DNA of 64,000 nucleotides. Source: Henricia sp. BOLD:AAB3569 (taxonomy: Eukaryota > Echinodermata > Asteroidea > Spinulosida > Echinasteridae). The position numbers were made by a program, and so were the translations under genes. The notes beneath the pieces are model-generated. The model was not told the DNA's origin. It did not search any database and saw only the letters and a list, made by a program, of their open reading frames with translations. The stretch is taken from contig JBBELK010000032.1 in NCBI GenBank assembly GCA_037783545.1, forward strand, positions 1,116,001 to 1,180,000, given 5' to 3'. Below are positions 32,080-45,599 of this stretch, piece after piece (the stretch's first letter is position 1; each line of letters starts with the position of its first letter).

Positions 32080-33062
32080 AGGTACAGAGAATCAGTAAAT
32101 TACGTTATCGCTTTAAATGCACCTAGCATGATATGTGACAGAGAGACTCCCCCCCCCCCGCGCACCCCTCCCTCTATACTTTACACGCTATTCTCCTTTA
32201 TAAACGCACGAAACCCTAAAAATGTTGCTGTTGTAGTTAATTTTATGGCATTTTCGGAAATCTTTTGTCATTAACAAAAGATATGCAATTTTAGAAGTGG
32301 GACGAATCCCGGGCCAGGGAAATATTCCTGGGGATATCATGCAACCACACACACACGCCCAGGATTCGAACCCGGGACGCTGTAGAGGAAAAAGGCGGGG
32401 AAAGAACCACTACCCCACCGTCCTTCCCTCCGAAATCCTGAAAAGAATTCTTTTAAAATTCCTTGGATGTTTGAGACACTATACGGGAACAATATAAGGG
32501 GAGTATCTTCTGTCACATATCGTGCTGCAAATGAATTTTGCGAACGTTTGATTCATTGCAACTTCAGTGACGTTAAACGTGCGTACACGGGGAGCACCGG
32601 TAAGAAAATTTGTAGACATCCACTACGGGGAGTAGGTCCTGTCATTTGTATACATATTTCAAGTCTGACTTCGTGTATAATGTACCAGTTGTGCATGGGG
32701 TACTTCCCAGAATTGGTGAAGTATACGCGATCTCAGACAATAAGTCTAAAAATGACAGGACCCACCCCCTTGTAGTGCATGTATGTAAATGTTCTTACCG
32801 GTACCCCCTGGCCTACGTATTGCACTTTTACTACAATCAGTTTTGTTCTTGCCAACCTGATCACGTTTTGTCTTCATTGAAATCCCCTTTGATCTTTCGC
32901 TTAATTTATAAAAGCAAAGTGACTGAAATCTTGTCGGCCGTATGTTGCATTGCCTCCAACTGTTTCCAACAGTTAAATGTATACTCTCTGTGCCTGGACC
33001 GAAAGCAAAAGTGCGGTTTTCGAAACGCTCATTAGGTATTAATAATATGCGCATGACCCCGT
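32080..33062. repeat. repeat-unit tail shared with 12.9-13.6 kb and 50.7-51.7 kb
   Basis: Non-coding continuation of the repeated unit (GTGACGTTA, GCACCGGTAAGA, AGTATACGCGATCTCAGAC), ending in GCGCATGACCCCGTGA, which also occurs at 15799-15814. Confidence 0.65.
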
Positions 33063-33184
33063 GACGCAAACCTGAGAAACACGAGTAAACACGGTCGGCA
33101 GTTCCATACGTTTACTAGTACACGAAAAAAAATCAGAAAACCGTCTCTGTTCACACTATGATCTATGAGCAAAAACATGTACGC

Positions 33185-33420
33185 GTTCATTGTGACCCCA
33201 TTGTTAGTAACAATGGTACACGTGCCCAATTTCCATTGTTAGATGTTCATAGTAGGGGCGTTCGAGTAGCTTCCCTGGGGTAGTCCAGACCTGGGCATGA
33301 TCGTGCCATGTGCGATTAGTCAAGGAGACCATGGGAACGAGGACCAAGTCGGGTTGACCCAGAGAAGCTATTCGAACGCACCTAGTGTCAATGGTGTTTT
33401 TTGAAGAATTTTTTCTGGTG
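33185..33420. repeat. MITE relic and inverted-repeat stretch
   Basis: 33190-33255 is related to the 91-bp palindrome at 7740 (CCCAATTTCCATTGTTAG). 33258-33385 has the inverted words TTCGAGTAGCTTC and GAAGCTATTCGAACG. No gene was seen. Confidence 0.5.
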
Positions 33421-33433
33421 CAAAAATAACTAG

Positions 33434-36400
33434 AGGTATGACGTTTGTTGTTACAAACGCCAGGTGATCGGGCTAAATGAACATTTTGTGATGAATTTCA
33501 GACGTTGTTATCACCTATGGAATGGCAAAAATGGAAGTTCAGCAGCCGATTTCACGAAACTTTACGCAATTGCGCAAGTCCACTTACGCCATTACTTGCG
33601 CAATAGCTTATGGCGTAAGTGGACTTGCGCAATTGCGTAAAGTTTCGTGAAATCGGCTGCTGTATACACTAATCCGGTAACTAATATCTCCTCCCTGCAT
33701 ATCCGCCATAGCTGGGGGTTGATAGCTTGCACCGTTTTGAGATATGAATTGTTGAAATAATAACCTTTGAAATCTTGTAATGTGACACCTGTGACGACAT
33801 CATGACGTCACAATTTTGTGCACAAATTGTTGAACAATATGTTGAACATCAAGTTCTTAAATGTGGCGAAGGAATCATACCAATATCTGTTGTAGTTTTC
33901 AAGATACAGCATTTTAAAACATCTCAGCTCCAAATTTGCGTAATTTGACGTACATTACGTAACCACCGTCCATGTAATGACGTCACCAATGGTATAGTCA
34001 AAAGGTCCACATGTGTGAAAACATTTCGTTCCGTAGAACTATGGTCAAATTCCCTACCACTTTGGCTCTATTTGCATTCAAAGTGCTAAACAAGTGTACA
34101 TTTTCGAACCTCTTCCGGTTTGGACCGGAAGTAGGCGTCACACAGGGGTCATGACATCGTATGATTTGTTCAGTTCATTTAGACTTATCATGTTGTGAAA
34201 GAATTGTTCAAGTATCTATTACGGTTTTTGAGATATGAATTTTAAAAATAATAACCTTTGAATTTGTGTAATTTGACACCTGTGACGATATCATGACGTC
34301 ACAATGTTGTGCACAAATTGTTCAACAATTTGATAAACATCAAGTTCTTAAATGTGGCGAAAGAATCATGCAAATATCTGCTGTAGTTCTCAAGATACAG
34401 CATTTTAAAACAATTCAGCTCCAAATTTGCGTATTTTGACGCCACATTACGTAACCACCGTCCATGTGATGACGTCACAAATGGTATAGTCAAAAAGTCT
34501 ACATGTGTGGAAACATTTCGTTCCGTAGAAATATGGTCAAATTCACTACCACTTTGAATCTATTTGCATTCAAAACGCTTACAAAATGCACATTTTCGAA
34601 CAACTTCCGGTTTGGACCGGAAGTAGGCGTCACACAGGGGTCATGACATCGTATGATTTGTTCAGTTCATTTAGACTTATCATGTTGTGAAAGAATTGTT
34701 AAAGTATCTATTACGGTTCTTGAGATATGAATTTTGGAAATAATAACCTTTGAATTTTTGTAATTTGACACCTGATGACGTCATGATTACGTCACACTTG
34801 ATGCCATCGTGATACTATACATTCTGGTGAAAGTCTGCCGTAGGGCCTATGTCTGTATCTAATTTACTAACGATTCAGCTTGGTTTGATAGGCATTGTTG
34901 CTGGTAAGTGTAAAAACTGAGATTCTCAGTTTCGTTGAACTTTGACCTCCAATTGACCCCAGAAGGAAGGGTCAGATGAAAATGCCCACACAAAGAAAAT
35001 TGTAGCACAGAATGTCATCTGTAAACCTGCCAAATACGAAGATCCTGGGTCACGTGGTTTTCAAGACGGAAGCATTTTAAAATATGCATATTTTGTTTTT
35101 TTGGGGGGTGTAATTTGATACTTGATGAAGTCACGATGACGTCACGCTTGATGCCATCATAATATTATACACGCTGGTGAAAGTCTGCCATAGGACCTAT
35201 GCCTGTACTTAGTTACTTAAAGATTCAGCTTGGTTTGATGGGCATTGTTGCTCAATAAGTGCAAAAATTGCGATTTTCGTTTTCGTTGAACTTTGACCTC
35301 AGATTGACCCCAGAAGAAAGGGTCAGATGAAAATGCCCACACGAAGAAAATCGTAGGCCATGATCTTATCTATAAGCCTGTCAAATACGAAAATCATGGG
35401 TCACGTGGTTTTCCAGACGGAAGCATTTTAAAACATGCATATTTTGGTCATTTTTGGTTTGTAATTTGATACCTAATGACGTCACAATGACGTCACACTT
35501 GTATGCACATCTTCACATTGGGGTTGATGTTCCTACCAAGTTTTAAGTTGATAGCTTGAACCGTTTTGAAGAAAAGCTCTGGAAACGTTTGAGTGGAAAA
35601 AGAAGAAAAAAAAAAAACAAAAAAAAACTAGAGGTATGACGTTTGTTGTTACAAACGCCAGGTGATCGGGCTAAATGAACATTTTGTGATGAATTTCAGA
35701 CGTTGTTATCACCTATGGAATGGCAAAAATGGAAGTTCAGCAGCCGATTTCACGAAACTTTATGCAATTGCGCAAGTCCACTTACGCCATTACTTGCGCA
35801 ATAGCTTATGGCGTAAGTGGACTTGCGCAATTGCGTAAAGTTCCGTGAAATCGGCTGCTGTATACACTAATCCGGTAACTAATATCTCCTCCCTGCATAT
35901 CCGCCATAGCTGGGGGTTGATAGCTTGCACCGTTTTGAGATATGAATTGTTGAAATAATAACCTTTGAAATCTTGTAATGTGACACCTGTGACGACATCA
36001 TGACGTCACAATTTTGTGCACAAATTGTTGAACAATATGTTGAACATCAAGTTCTTAAATGTGGCGAAGGAATCATACCAATATCTGTTGTAGTTTTCAA
36101 GATACAGCATTTTAAAACATCTCAGCTCCAAATTTGCGTAATTTGACGTACATTACGTAACCACCGTCCATGTAATGACGTCACCAATGGTATAGTCAAA
36201 AGGTCCACATGTGTGAAAACATTTCGTTCCGTAGAACTATGGTCAAATTCCCTACCACTTTGGCTCTATTTGCATTCAAAGTGCTAAACAAGTGTACATT
36301 TTCGAACCTCTTCCGGTTTGGACCGGAAGTAGGCGTCACACAGGGGTCATGACATCGTATGATTTGTTCAGTTCATTTAGACTTATCATGTTGTGAAAGA

Positions 36401-39400
36401 ATTGTTCAAGTATCTATTACGGTTCTTGAGATATGAATTTTGAAAATAATAACCTTTGAATTTTTGTAATTTGACACCTGTGACGATATCATGACGTCAC
36501 AATGTTGTGCACAAATTGTTCAACAATTTGATAAACATCAAGTTCTTAAATGTGGCGAAAGAATCATGCAAATATCTGCTGTAGTTCTCAAGATACAGCA
36601 TTTTAAAACAATTCAGCTCCAAATTTGCGTATTTTGACGCCACATTACGTAACCACCGTCCATGTGATGACGTCACAAATGGTATAGTCAAAAAGTCTAC
36701 ATGTGTGGAAACATTTCGTTCCGTAGAAATATGGTCAAATTCACTACCACTTTGAATCTATTTGCATTCAAAACGCTTACAAAATGCACATTTTCGAACA
36801 ACTTCCGGTTTGGACCGGAAGTAGGCGTCACACAGGGGTCATGACATCGTATGATTTGTTCAGTTCATTTAGACTTATCATGTTGTGAAAGAATTGTTCA
36901 AGTATCTATTACGGTTCTTGAGATATGAATTTTGGAAATAATAACCTTTGAATTTTTGTAATTTGACACCTGATGACGTCATGATTACGTCACACTTGAT
37001 GCCATCGTGATACTATACATTCTGGTGAAAGTCTGCCGTAGGGCCTATGTCTGTATCTAATTTACTAACGATTCAGCTTGGTTTGATAGGCATTGTTGCT
37101 GGTAAGTGTAAAAACTGAGATTCTCAGTTTCGTTGAACTTTGACCTCCAATTGACCCCAGAAGGAAGGGTCAGATGAAAATGCCCACACAAAGAAAATTG
37201 TAGCACAGAATGTCATCTGTAAACCTGCCAAATACGAAGATCCTGGGTCACGTGGTTTTCAAGACGGAAGCATTTTAAAATATGCATATTATGTTTTTTT
37301 GGGGGTGTAATTTGATACTTGATGACGTCACGATGACGTCACGCTTGATGCCATCATAATATTATACACGCTGGTGAAAGTCTGCCATAGGACCTATGCC
37401 TGTACTTAGTTACTTAAAGATTCAGCTTGGTTTGATGGGCATTGTTGCTCAATAAGTGGAAAAATTGCGATTTTCGTTTTCGTTGAACTTTAACCTCAGA
37501 TTGACCCCAGAAGGAAGGGTCAGATGAAAATGCCCACACGAAGAAAATCGTAGGCCATGATCTTATCTATAAGCCTGCTAAATACGAAAATCATGGGTCA
37601 CGTGGTTTTCCAGACGGAAGCATTTTAAAACATGCATATTTTAGTCATTTTTGGGTTGTAATTTGATACCCAATGACGTCACAATGACGTCACCCTTGTA
37701 TGCACACCTTCACATTGGGGTTGATGTTCCTACAAAGTTTCAAGTTGATAGCTTGAACCGTTTTGAAGAAAAGCTCTGGAAACGTTTGAGTGGAAAAAGA
37801 AAAAGAAAAAGAAAAAAAACTAGAGCTTCGCGTTTGTGTTTTTTACAAACGCAAGGTGATCGGGTGACATAAACATTGAAATGATGATGACGACACAGTT
37901 TTAAGATTGTTTGAAAACTTGAGTTGTTTGATGTTGAAAAAGTATTGGAATTCTCAAGACATGACTCTGACTGTTCAACGCTAAAATTGTGTATCTGATG
38001 ACGTCATAATTGTCAATCTCATCATAATGTTACTATTGTGTGCACAGATTGTTCAAGTATCTACTGAAAAACAAGTTTTGACATGTATATGTGGTGAAAG
38101 AATCTTTTCAATATCTATTACAGTTCTAAAGATGTTGTCATTTGGGGTTCAATTGCATCTAGAATAAACTGACGCTCCAGTCAACTTGAGTTGCGGTCCA
38201 CCATGTCCATTTTATTTCCAACACAGCAACGATTTCCAGCATGTCACATTCACAGTTTTCGGGGAGAAGACACATTTACTCTGGTCCGCCGACTAAGGCT
38301 AGCCGTACATAATTACGCCCAAGATACAACGGCTAAGTCACCAAAAGTAAATGTCCTTGTGCTATCAAGTGTTCATTCAACTTTCCTGGCGATGATGCCA
38401 CGGAAACTAGCAGTTTTACATCTTCAAAAGTCAAATTTTCTCGGTTGTAAATCAAGCCCTGCTTATTATGTCTTGTCTGTCGGACTTATTCACTACACGC
38501 GCACGTACGTACGTGTATCATTGGCCGTGTGGCCCAGACATCCTCCTTAAAAAGATACATTATGACCTCTGACCCGAGTTAGTTAGCTTAATTATCAAGG
38601 GACCCAACAAATAATTTCTCCACATTACGTAACCACCGTACACGTGATGACGTCATCAGTGGTATATATGTAGTCATATAAAGTCCACATGTGAGGGAAC
38701 ATTTCGTTCCGTAGAACTATGGTCAAATTCCCTACCACTTTGGCTCTATTTGCATTCAAAGTGCTAAAAAAGTGTACATTTTCGAACCTCTTCCGGTTTG
38801 GACCGGAAGTAGGCGTCACACAGGGGTCATGACATCGTATGATTTGTTCAGTTCATTTAGACTTATCATGTTGTGAAAGAATTGTTCAAGTATCTATTAC
38901 GGTTCTTGAGATATGAATTTTGAAAATAATAACCATTTAATTTTTGTAATTTGACACCTGTGACGATATCATGACGTCACAATGTTGTGCACAAATTGTT
39001 CAACAATTTGATAAACATCAAGTTCTTAAATGTGGCGAAAGAATCATGCAAATATCTGTTGTAGTTCTCAAGATACAGCATTTTTAAACAATTCAGCTCC
39101 AAATTTGCGTAATTTGAAACCACATTACGTAACTACCGTCCATGTGATGACGTCACCAATGGTATAGTCAAAAAGTCCACATGTGTGGAAACATTTCGTT
39201 CCGTAGAAATATGGTCAAATTCACTACCACTTTGAATCTATTTGCATTCAAAACGCTTTAAAAAATGCACATTTTCGAACAACTTCCGGTTTGGACCGGA
39301 AGTAGGCGTCACACAGGGGTCATGACATTGTATGATTTGTTCAGTTCATTTAGACTTATCATGTTGTGAAAGAATTGTTCAAGTATCTATTACGGTTCTT

Positions 39401-42400
39401 GAGATATGAATTTTGGAAATAATAACCTTTGAATTTTTGTAATTTGACACCTGATGACGTCATGATTACGTCACACCTGATGCCATCATGATACTATACA
39501 TTCTGGTGAAAGTCTGCCGTAGGGCCTATGTCTGTATCCAATTTACTAACGATTCAGCTTGGTTTGATAGGCATTGTTGCTGGTAAGTGTAAAAACTGAG
39601 ATTCTCAGTTTCGTTGAACTTTGACCTCCAATTGACCCCAGCAGGAAGGGTCAGATGAAAATGCCCACACAAAGAAAATTGTAGCACAGAATGTCATCTA
39701 TAAACCTGCCAAATACGAAGATCCTGGGTCACGTGGTTTTCAAGACGGAAGCATTTTAAAATATGCATATTTTGGTTTTTTTGGGGGTGTAATTTGATAC
39801 TTGATGACGTCACGATGACGTCACGCTTGATGCCATCATAATATTATACACGCTGGTGAAAGTCTGCCATAGGACCTATGCCTGTACCTATAGTTACTTA
39901 AAGATTCAGCTTGGTTTGATGGGCATTGTTGCTCAATAAGTGCAAAAATTGAGATTTTCGTTTTCGTTGAACTTTGACCTCAGATTGACCCCAGAAGGAA
40001 GGGTCAGATGAAAATGCCCACACAAAGAAAATTGTAGGCCATGATCCTATCTATAAGCCTGCTAAATACGAAAATCATGGGTCACGTGGTTTTCCAGACG
40101 GAAGCATTTTAAAACATGCATATTTTAGTCATTTTTGGGTTGTAATTTGACACCCGATGACGTCACAATGACGTCACACTTGTATGCACACCTTCACATT
40201 GGGGTTGATGTTCCTACCAAGTTTCAAGTTGATAGCTTGAACCGTTTTGAAGAAAAGCTCTGGAAACGTTTGAGTGGAAAAAGAAAAAAAATGAAAAAAA
40301 AAAAAAAAAGACAAAGAAATCGTACAATATCAATAGGTGATCGGAATGAGTTCCGATCACCTAAAAAAACCTAGAGGTATGACGTTTGTTGTTACAAACG
40401 CCAGGTGATCGGGCTAAATGAAAATTTTGTGATGAATTTCAGACGTTGTTATCACCTGTGGAATGGCAAAAATGGAAGTTCAGCAGCCGATTTCACGAAA
40501 CTAAGTGGACTTGCGCAATTGCGTAAAGTTTCGTGAAATTGGCTGCTGTATACACTAATCCAGTAACTAATATCTCCTCCCTATATATCCGCCATAGCTG
40601 GGGGGTTGATAGCTTGCACCGTTTTGAGATATGAATTGTTGAAATAATAACCTTTGAAATCTTGTAATGTGACACCTGTGACGACATCATGACGTCACAA
40701 TTTTGTGCACAAATTGTTGAACAATATGTTGAACATCAAGTTCTTAAATGTGGCGAAGGAATCATACCAATATCTGTTGTAGTTTTCAAGATACAGCATT
40801 TTAAAACATCTCCGCTCCAAATTTGCGTAATTTGACGTACATTACGTAACCACCGTCCATGTAATGACGTCACCAATGGTATAGTCAAAAGGTCCACATG
40901 TGTGAAAACATTTCGTTCCGTAGAACTATGGTCAAATTCCCTACCACTTTGGCTCTATTTGCATTCAAAGTGCTAAACAAGTGTACATTTTCGAACCTCT
41001 TCCGGTTTGGACCGGAAGTAGGCGTCACACAGGGGTCATGACATCGTATGATTTGTTCAGTTCATTTAGACTTATCATATTGTGAAAGAATTGTTCAAGT
41101 ATCTATTACGGTTCTTGAGATATGAATTTTAAAAATAATAACCTTTGAATTTTTGTAATTTGACACCTGTGACGATATCATGACGTCACAATGTTGTGCA
41201 CAAATTGTTCAACAATTTGATAAACATCAAGTTCTTAAATGTGGCGAAAGAATCATGCAAATATCTGCTGTAGTTCTCAAGATACAGCATTTTAAAACAA
41301 TTCAGCTCCAAATTTGCGTATTTTGACACCACATTACGTAACCACCGTCCATGTGATGACGTCACAAATGGTATAGTCAAAAAGTCTACATGTGTGGAAA
41401 CATTTCGTTCCGTAGAAATATGGTCAAATTCACTACCACTTTGAATCTATCTGCATTCAAAACGCTTACAAAATGCACATTTTCGAACAACTTCCGGTTT
41501 GGACCGGAAGTAGGCGTCACACAGGGGTCATGACATTGTATGATTTGTTCAGTTCATTTAGACGTATCATGTTGTGAAAGAATTGTTCAAGTATCTATTA
41601 CGGTTCTTGAGATATGAATTTTGGAAATAATAACCTTTCAATTTTTGTAATTTGACACCTGATGACGTCATGATTACGTCACACTTGATGCCATCGTGAT
41701 ACTATACATTCTGGTGAAAGTCTGCCGTAGGGCCTATGTCTGTATCTAATTTACTAACGATTCAGCTTGGTTTGATGGGCATTGTTGCTGGTAAGTGTAA
41801 AAACTGAGATTCTCAGTTTCGTTGAACTTTGACCTCCAATTGACCCCAGAAGGAAGGGTCAGATGAAAATGCCCACACAAAGAAAATTGTAGCACAGAAT
41901 GTCATCTGTAAACCTGCCAAATACGAAGATCCTGGGTCACGTGGTTTTCAAGACGGAAGCATTTTAAAATATGCATATTTTGTTTTTTTTTGGGGTGTAA
42001 TTTGATACTTGATGACGTCACGATGACGTCACGCTTGATGCCATCATAATATTATACACGTTGGTGAAAGTCTGCCATAGGACCTATGCCTGTACTTAGT
42101 TACTTAAAGATTCAGCTTGGTTTGATGGGCATTGTTGCTCAATAAGTGCAAAAATTGCGATTTTCGTTTTCGTTGAACTTTGACCTCAGATTGACCCCAG
42201 AAGGAAGGGTCAGATGAAAATGCCCACACGAAGAAAATTGTAGGCCATGATCTGATATATAAGCCTGTCAAATACGAAGATCATGGGTCACGTGGTTTTC
42301 CAGACGGAAGCATTTTAAAACATGCATATTTTGGTCATTTTTGGTTTGTAATTTGATACCTAATGACGTCACAATGACGTCACACTTGTATGCACATCTT

Positions 42401-42510
42401 CACATTGGGGTTGATGTTCCTACCAAGTTTTAAGTTGATAGCTTGAACCGTTTTGAAGAAAAGCTCTGGAAACGTTTGAGTGGAAAAAGAAGAAAAAAAA
42501 ATAAAACTAG
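33434..42510. repeat. tandem array of about 2.2-kb CRE-rich units
   Basis: Units start after CTAG at 33433, 35630, 37823 and 40374, and the last ends at 42510 (lengths about 2.20, 2.19, 2.55 and 2.14 kb). Units 1, 2 and 4 are nearly identical. Each opens with a hairpin (GACGTTTGT..ACAAACGCC) and GGTGATCGGGCTAAATG, contains the GCAGCCGATTT palindrome, two roughly 525-base subrepeats (TTCCGGTTTGGACCGGAAGT), two roughly 360-base subrepeats (GAACTTTGACCTC), numerous TGACGTCA sites, and ends in an A-rich tract before the next CTAG. There is no conserved coding frame. Confidence 0.88.
37880..38610. other. non-repeated insert in unit 3 of the array
   Basis: Replaces the first third of a unit. It holds a 119-codon frame at 38191-38550 with no recognisable domain. 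It could be a fragment of another element. Confidence 0.4.
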
Positions 42511-45500
42511 AGCTACGTCTGTTCTATAAAAACAGAGCGTAGGGCTTTTTCACATTTTTTAAACTTAAAAAATGAGCATGCTTACCTTGCAAAATTAGAT
42601 GTTAGCATATCAACTATTTAACTTTAAAAAAGTTTACCTTTAATGTGTTATCTTTAAAGGATTGATGACGTCATCAATGTTTTAACCACACAGACATGTT
42701 TGGTGGTCGACTTACTCTATAAGCAGAACTATTGGGCTAATTTGCGCAAACACTGCTATGAAAGGGTAATTTGAAGACTTTTTAATTTTGACGCTAGAGG
42801 GCGCCCTTTTATGGAATGACGTAGAAACTTACATTTTTGGAAACCCTATTTACCTTAGACACTGACACTACCAACCGCATCTTGGCAGCTTTCCCCACTT
42901 TTACAAAATAGGTTCATTTAAATGCACTTCCGGTAGAAACCGGAAGTGAGCAAGGTCACAGGTTATGGCGATATTTTTTGGATACCGCACCCTAGTCGAA
43001 CTCAAACACCTTTGACCCCATCCAAATACCTCTTACCAGTTTCAAATGGCAAGGCAAAGTGGGCATCTGAAAGACCTTTATTAATGGTCGTATATGCCGA
43101 AAGAATCAAGATCGTAGGTCAAACGGTTGATTTTTTTATGAATTTTTGCATATGGAAACATTAAATTTCATGCCCCTTTAAACTTACACCTGATGACGTC
43201 ATGATAACGCCATTGTTGGGTGCACACCTCTTCTACTATGTCTTTGATGTTACCAAGTTAACAACCTCAAGTTTGGGAACAACCTCAAAAAGTGCCGACA
43301 ACGCCCATGCGTTATGTCAATGAGGAAAAAATCAGAAGAAGAAATAAACCGAAAAGCCAAAAGTTAACGACCTTTGCTAGTGATCGTATATGGGAAGGAA
43401 TCCAGGTTGTACCTCGCATTTGTTAATATTTCATATTTATAATATTTGTATCACCTTCAATCTGACACGTGATGACGTCATTATGAGATCATCAGTTAAA
43501 TACCTTTGTTAATGACCGTATATGGCGCAGGAATCACGATCATAGGTGAATCGGCTGATTTGTTACGAATGTTTGAATATGGAAAACATTAAATTGTATG
43601 TTCATTTAATCTTATAACTGATGATGAACAGTTTTTGAGTTGTGTCAGTTTGCCTGAGTGGGGGAAGTACTGCTATACAGATCTACCACTTCAAGGTGTT
43701 TGATGAACTGTGAGATACCAAGTCATGGTGCCGGTAAAAACTTTTGATTACTTAATTAGCTCCTTGAGGAGTATCATAACATGTAGGTTCAGGATTTATA
43801 CTAAGAGAGTCTTGAGCCAAATTTCATATAAAACAAAATAACATGTATATTATGTAAATAGAAAAAAATTGTTTAGATTTGAAAATATGGCAATTTTCAG
43901 TTTTTGCACTTTTAAAAACATAAATTAAGTTACTGTAAAATTAGTACTATTTGTAATAATGTCACATGGCGTTATAAATTAAATATTTAAAAAGTTTATC
44001 CTGAAAACTCAGTTTAGAGGCAATTTTGATTTCCCTTTGCAAATTCTAAACTGTTAATTTTTAGTCTGTTTTGTTCACATTTGAGATGGAAAATGCGATG
44101 TTTACTCGAAATACTAATATACATATATTAGTCATCAAAGGCAGAAATCAGAGCACATAATTTGTTGAGATTAAAAAGAGTTTGGCCAAGGAGGACAATT
44201 TCGTAATCAGACAAGTACATGTACTATATGTTTACACGTATTGCGCATTCTCTCTTCAGCTATACATGTATCACTATGAGGGCGCTATATCACTTTCACG
44301 GTAGCAAAACGCGAGTGCATGGCCTGGCTTATGCATGGTTTTACGCAAATTGTGACTTGGCTGAACTTTGGCCTTCAATTGACCCAGGAAGGAAGGGTCA
44401 GATGAAAATGACTACACAAAGCAAATTGTAGCGCAGGATCTGATATATAATGTCTGCTAATTATGAAGACCCTGGGTCATGTGGTTTTATAGAGGGAAAC
44501 ATTTTACGAAATGCATTTTTTGCTAATTTTTATGACGAAAATCCACTTTGTTTCCATTTTTAAATAATTATAATTACGTAATCATTGACGTCATGGTGAT
44601 GTTGTACATGGTGGTGGAAGTTTGCGATGAGGCCCATGCCTGTACCTAGTTTTATGAAAATCAACCGTACTTTAATAGCTAAAATTGCTTCATAAGTACA
44701 CAAAAACACAACAAATGTGAATTTTGAAATGGCTGAACTTTGACCTTCGATTGACCCAGGAAGGAAGGGTCAGATGAAAATGCCTACACAAAGAACATTG
44801 TAGCCCATCATCTGATCTATAATGTCTGCTAAATATTAAGACCCTGGGTCATGTGGTTTTATAGAGGGAAACATTTTACGAAATGCATTTTTGGCTCATT
44901 TTTATGACGAAAATCCACTTTTTGGCTAATTTTAAATAATTATAATTACGTAATCATTGACGTCATGGTAATGTTCTACATGGTGGTGGAAGTTTGTGAT
45001 GGGGCCCATGTCTGTACCTAGTTTTATAAAGATCAAGCGTAGTTTAATAGGTAATATTGCTTCATAAGTACAAAAAAATACAAACAATGTGATTTTTGAA
45101 TTGGCTGAACTTTGACCTTCGATTGACCCAGGAAGAAAGGGTCAAATGAAAATGCCTACACTAAGAACATTGTAGGCTAGGATCTGATCTATATGTCCGT
45201 CAAATATGAAGACCCTGCGTCACGCGGTTTTGGCAAGGGAATCATTTTAATATGTGCATATCTGGTCATTTTCGGCTTTTTAGGCATTTTTAAACTATTG
45301 TAATGACGTCACTGATGACGTCACAATAAAGCCATTCTTGGGTGCACACCTCTTATACTATGTCTTTGATGTGACCAAGTTTGGTTAAGATCAATGTTTG
45401 GGAACAACCTTAAAAAGCGCCGACAACGCCTATGCGCTTTGTCTATGGGAAAAAAATCAGAAGAAATAAACGGAAAAAAAAAAATCAAAACGAAAACAAA

Positions 45501-45535
45501 GGCTTTTTCGCCGCAAAGCGAAAAAGCCAAAAATA
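42511..45535. repeat. 3-kb CRE-rich module, copy 2
   Basis: Paralogue of 19003-22043: same opening hairpin (CTACGTCTGTTC), same 370-base subrepeats (44355, 44730, 45100) and same closing hairpin GGCTTTTTCGCC. Here it directly follows the 2.2-kb array instead of lying between TGTGACCC ends. Confidence 0.82.
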
Positions 45536-45556
45536 AAAATAAACAAATCGTACGAG

Positions 45557-45595
45557 AGTAATAGGTGATCGGGCTGTTGGCCCGATCACCTAATA
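45557..45595. repeat. terminal hairpin AGGTGATCGGGC..GCCCGATCACCT
   Basis: A 12-bp perfect stem with a 5-base loop at the right edge of the array. A sister hairpin closes unit 3 at 40333-40362 (AGGTGATCGGAA..TTCCGATCACCT). The same AGGTGATCGGGC word opens each 2.2-kb unit. Confidence 0.75.
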
Positions 45596-45599
45596 ATGT

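Noticed and set aside
38191..38550. A 119-codon frame in unit 3 of the array
   Set aside because: No recognisable domain, no splice context and not kept in other units; left as unknown insert.
34299..41380. A 64-residue frame (MTIPFVTSSHGRWLRNV..) repeated at 34299, 36497 and 41186 on the minus strand
   Set aside because: It repeats because the 2.2-kb units are nearly identical DNA. It has no domain, and the diverged unit 3 breaks it.
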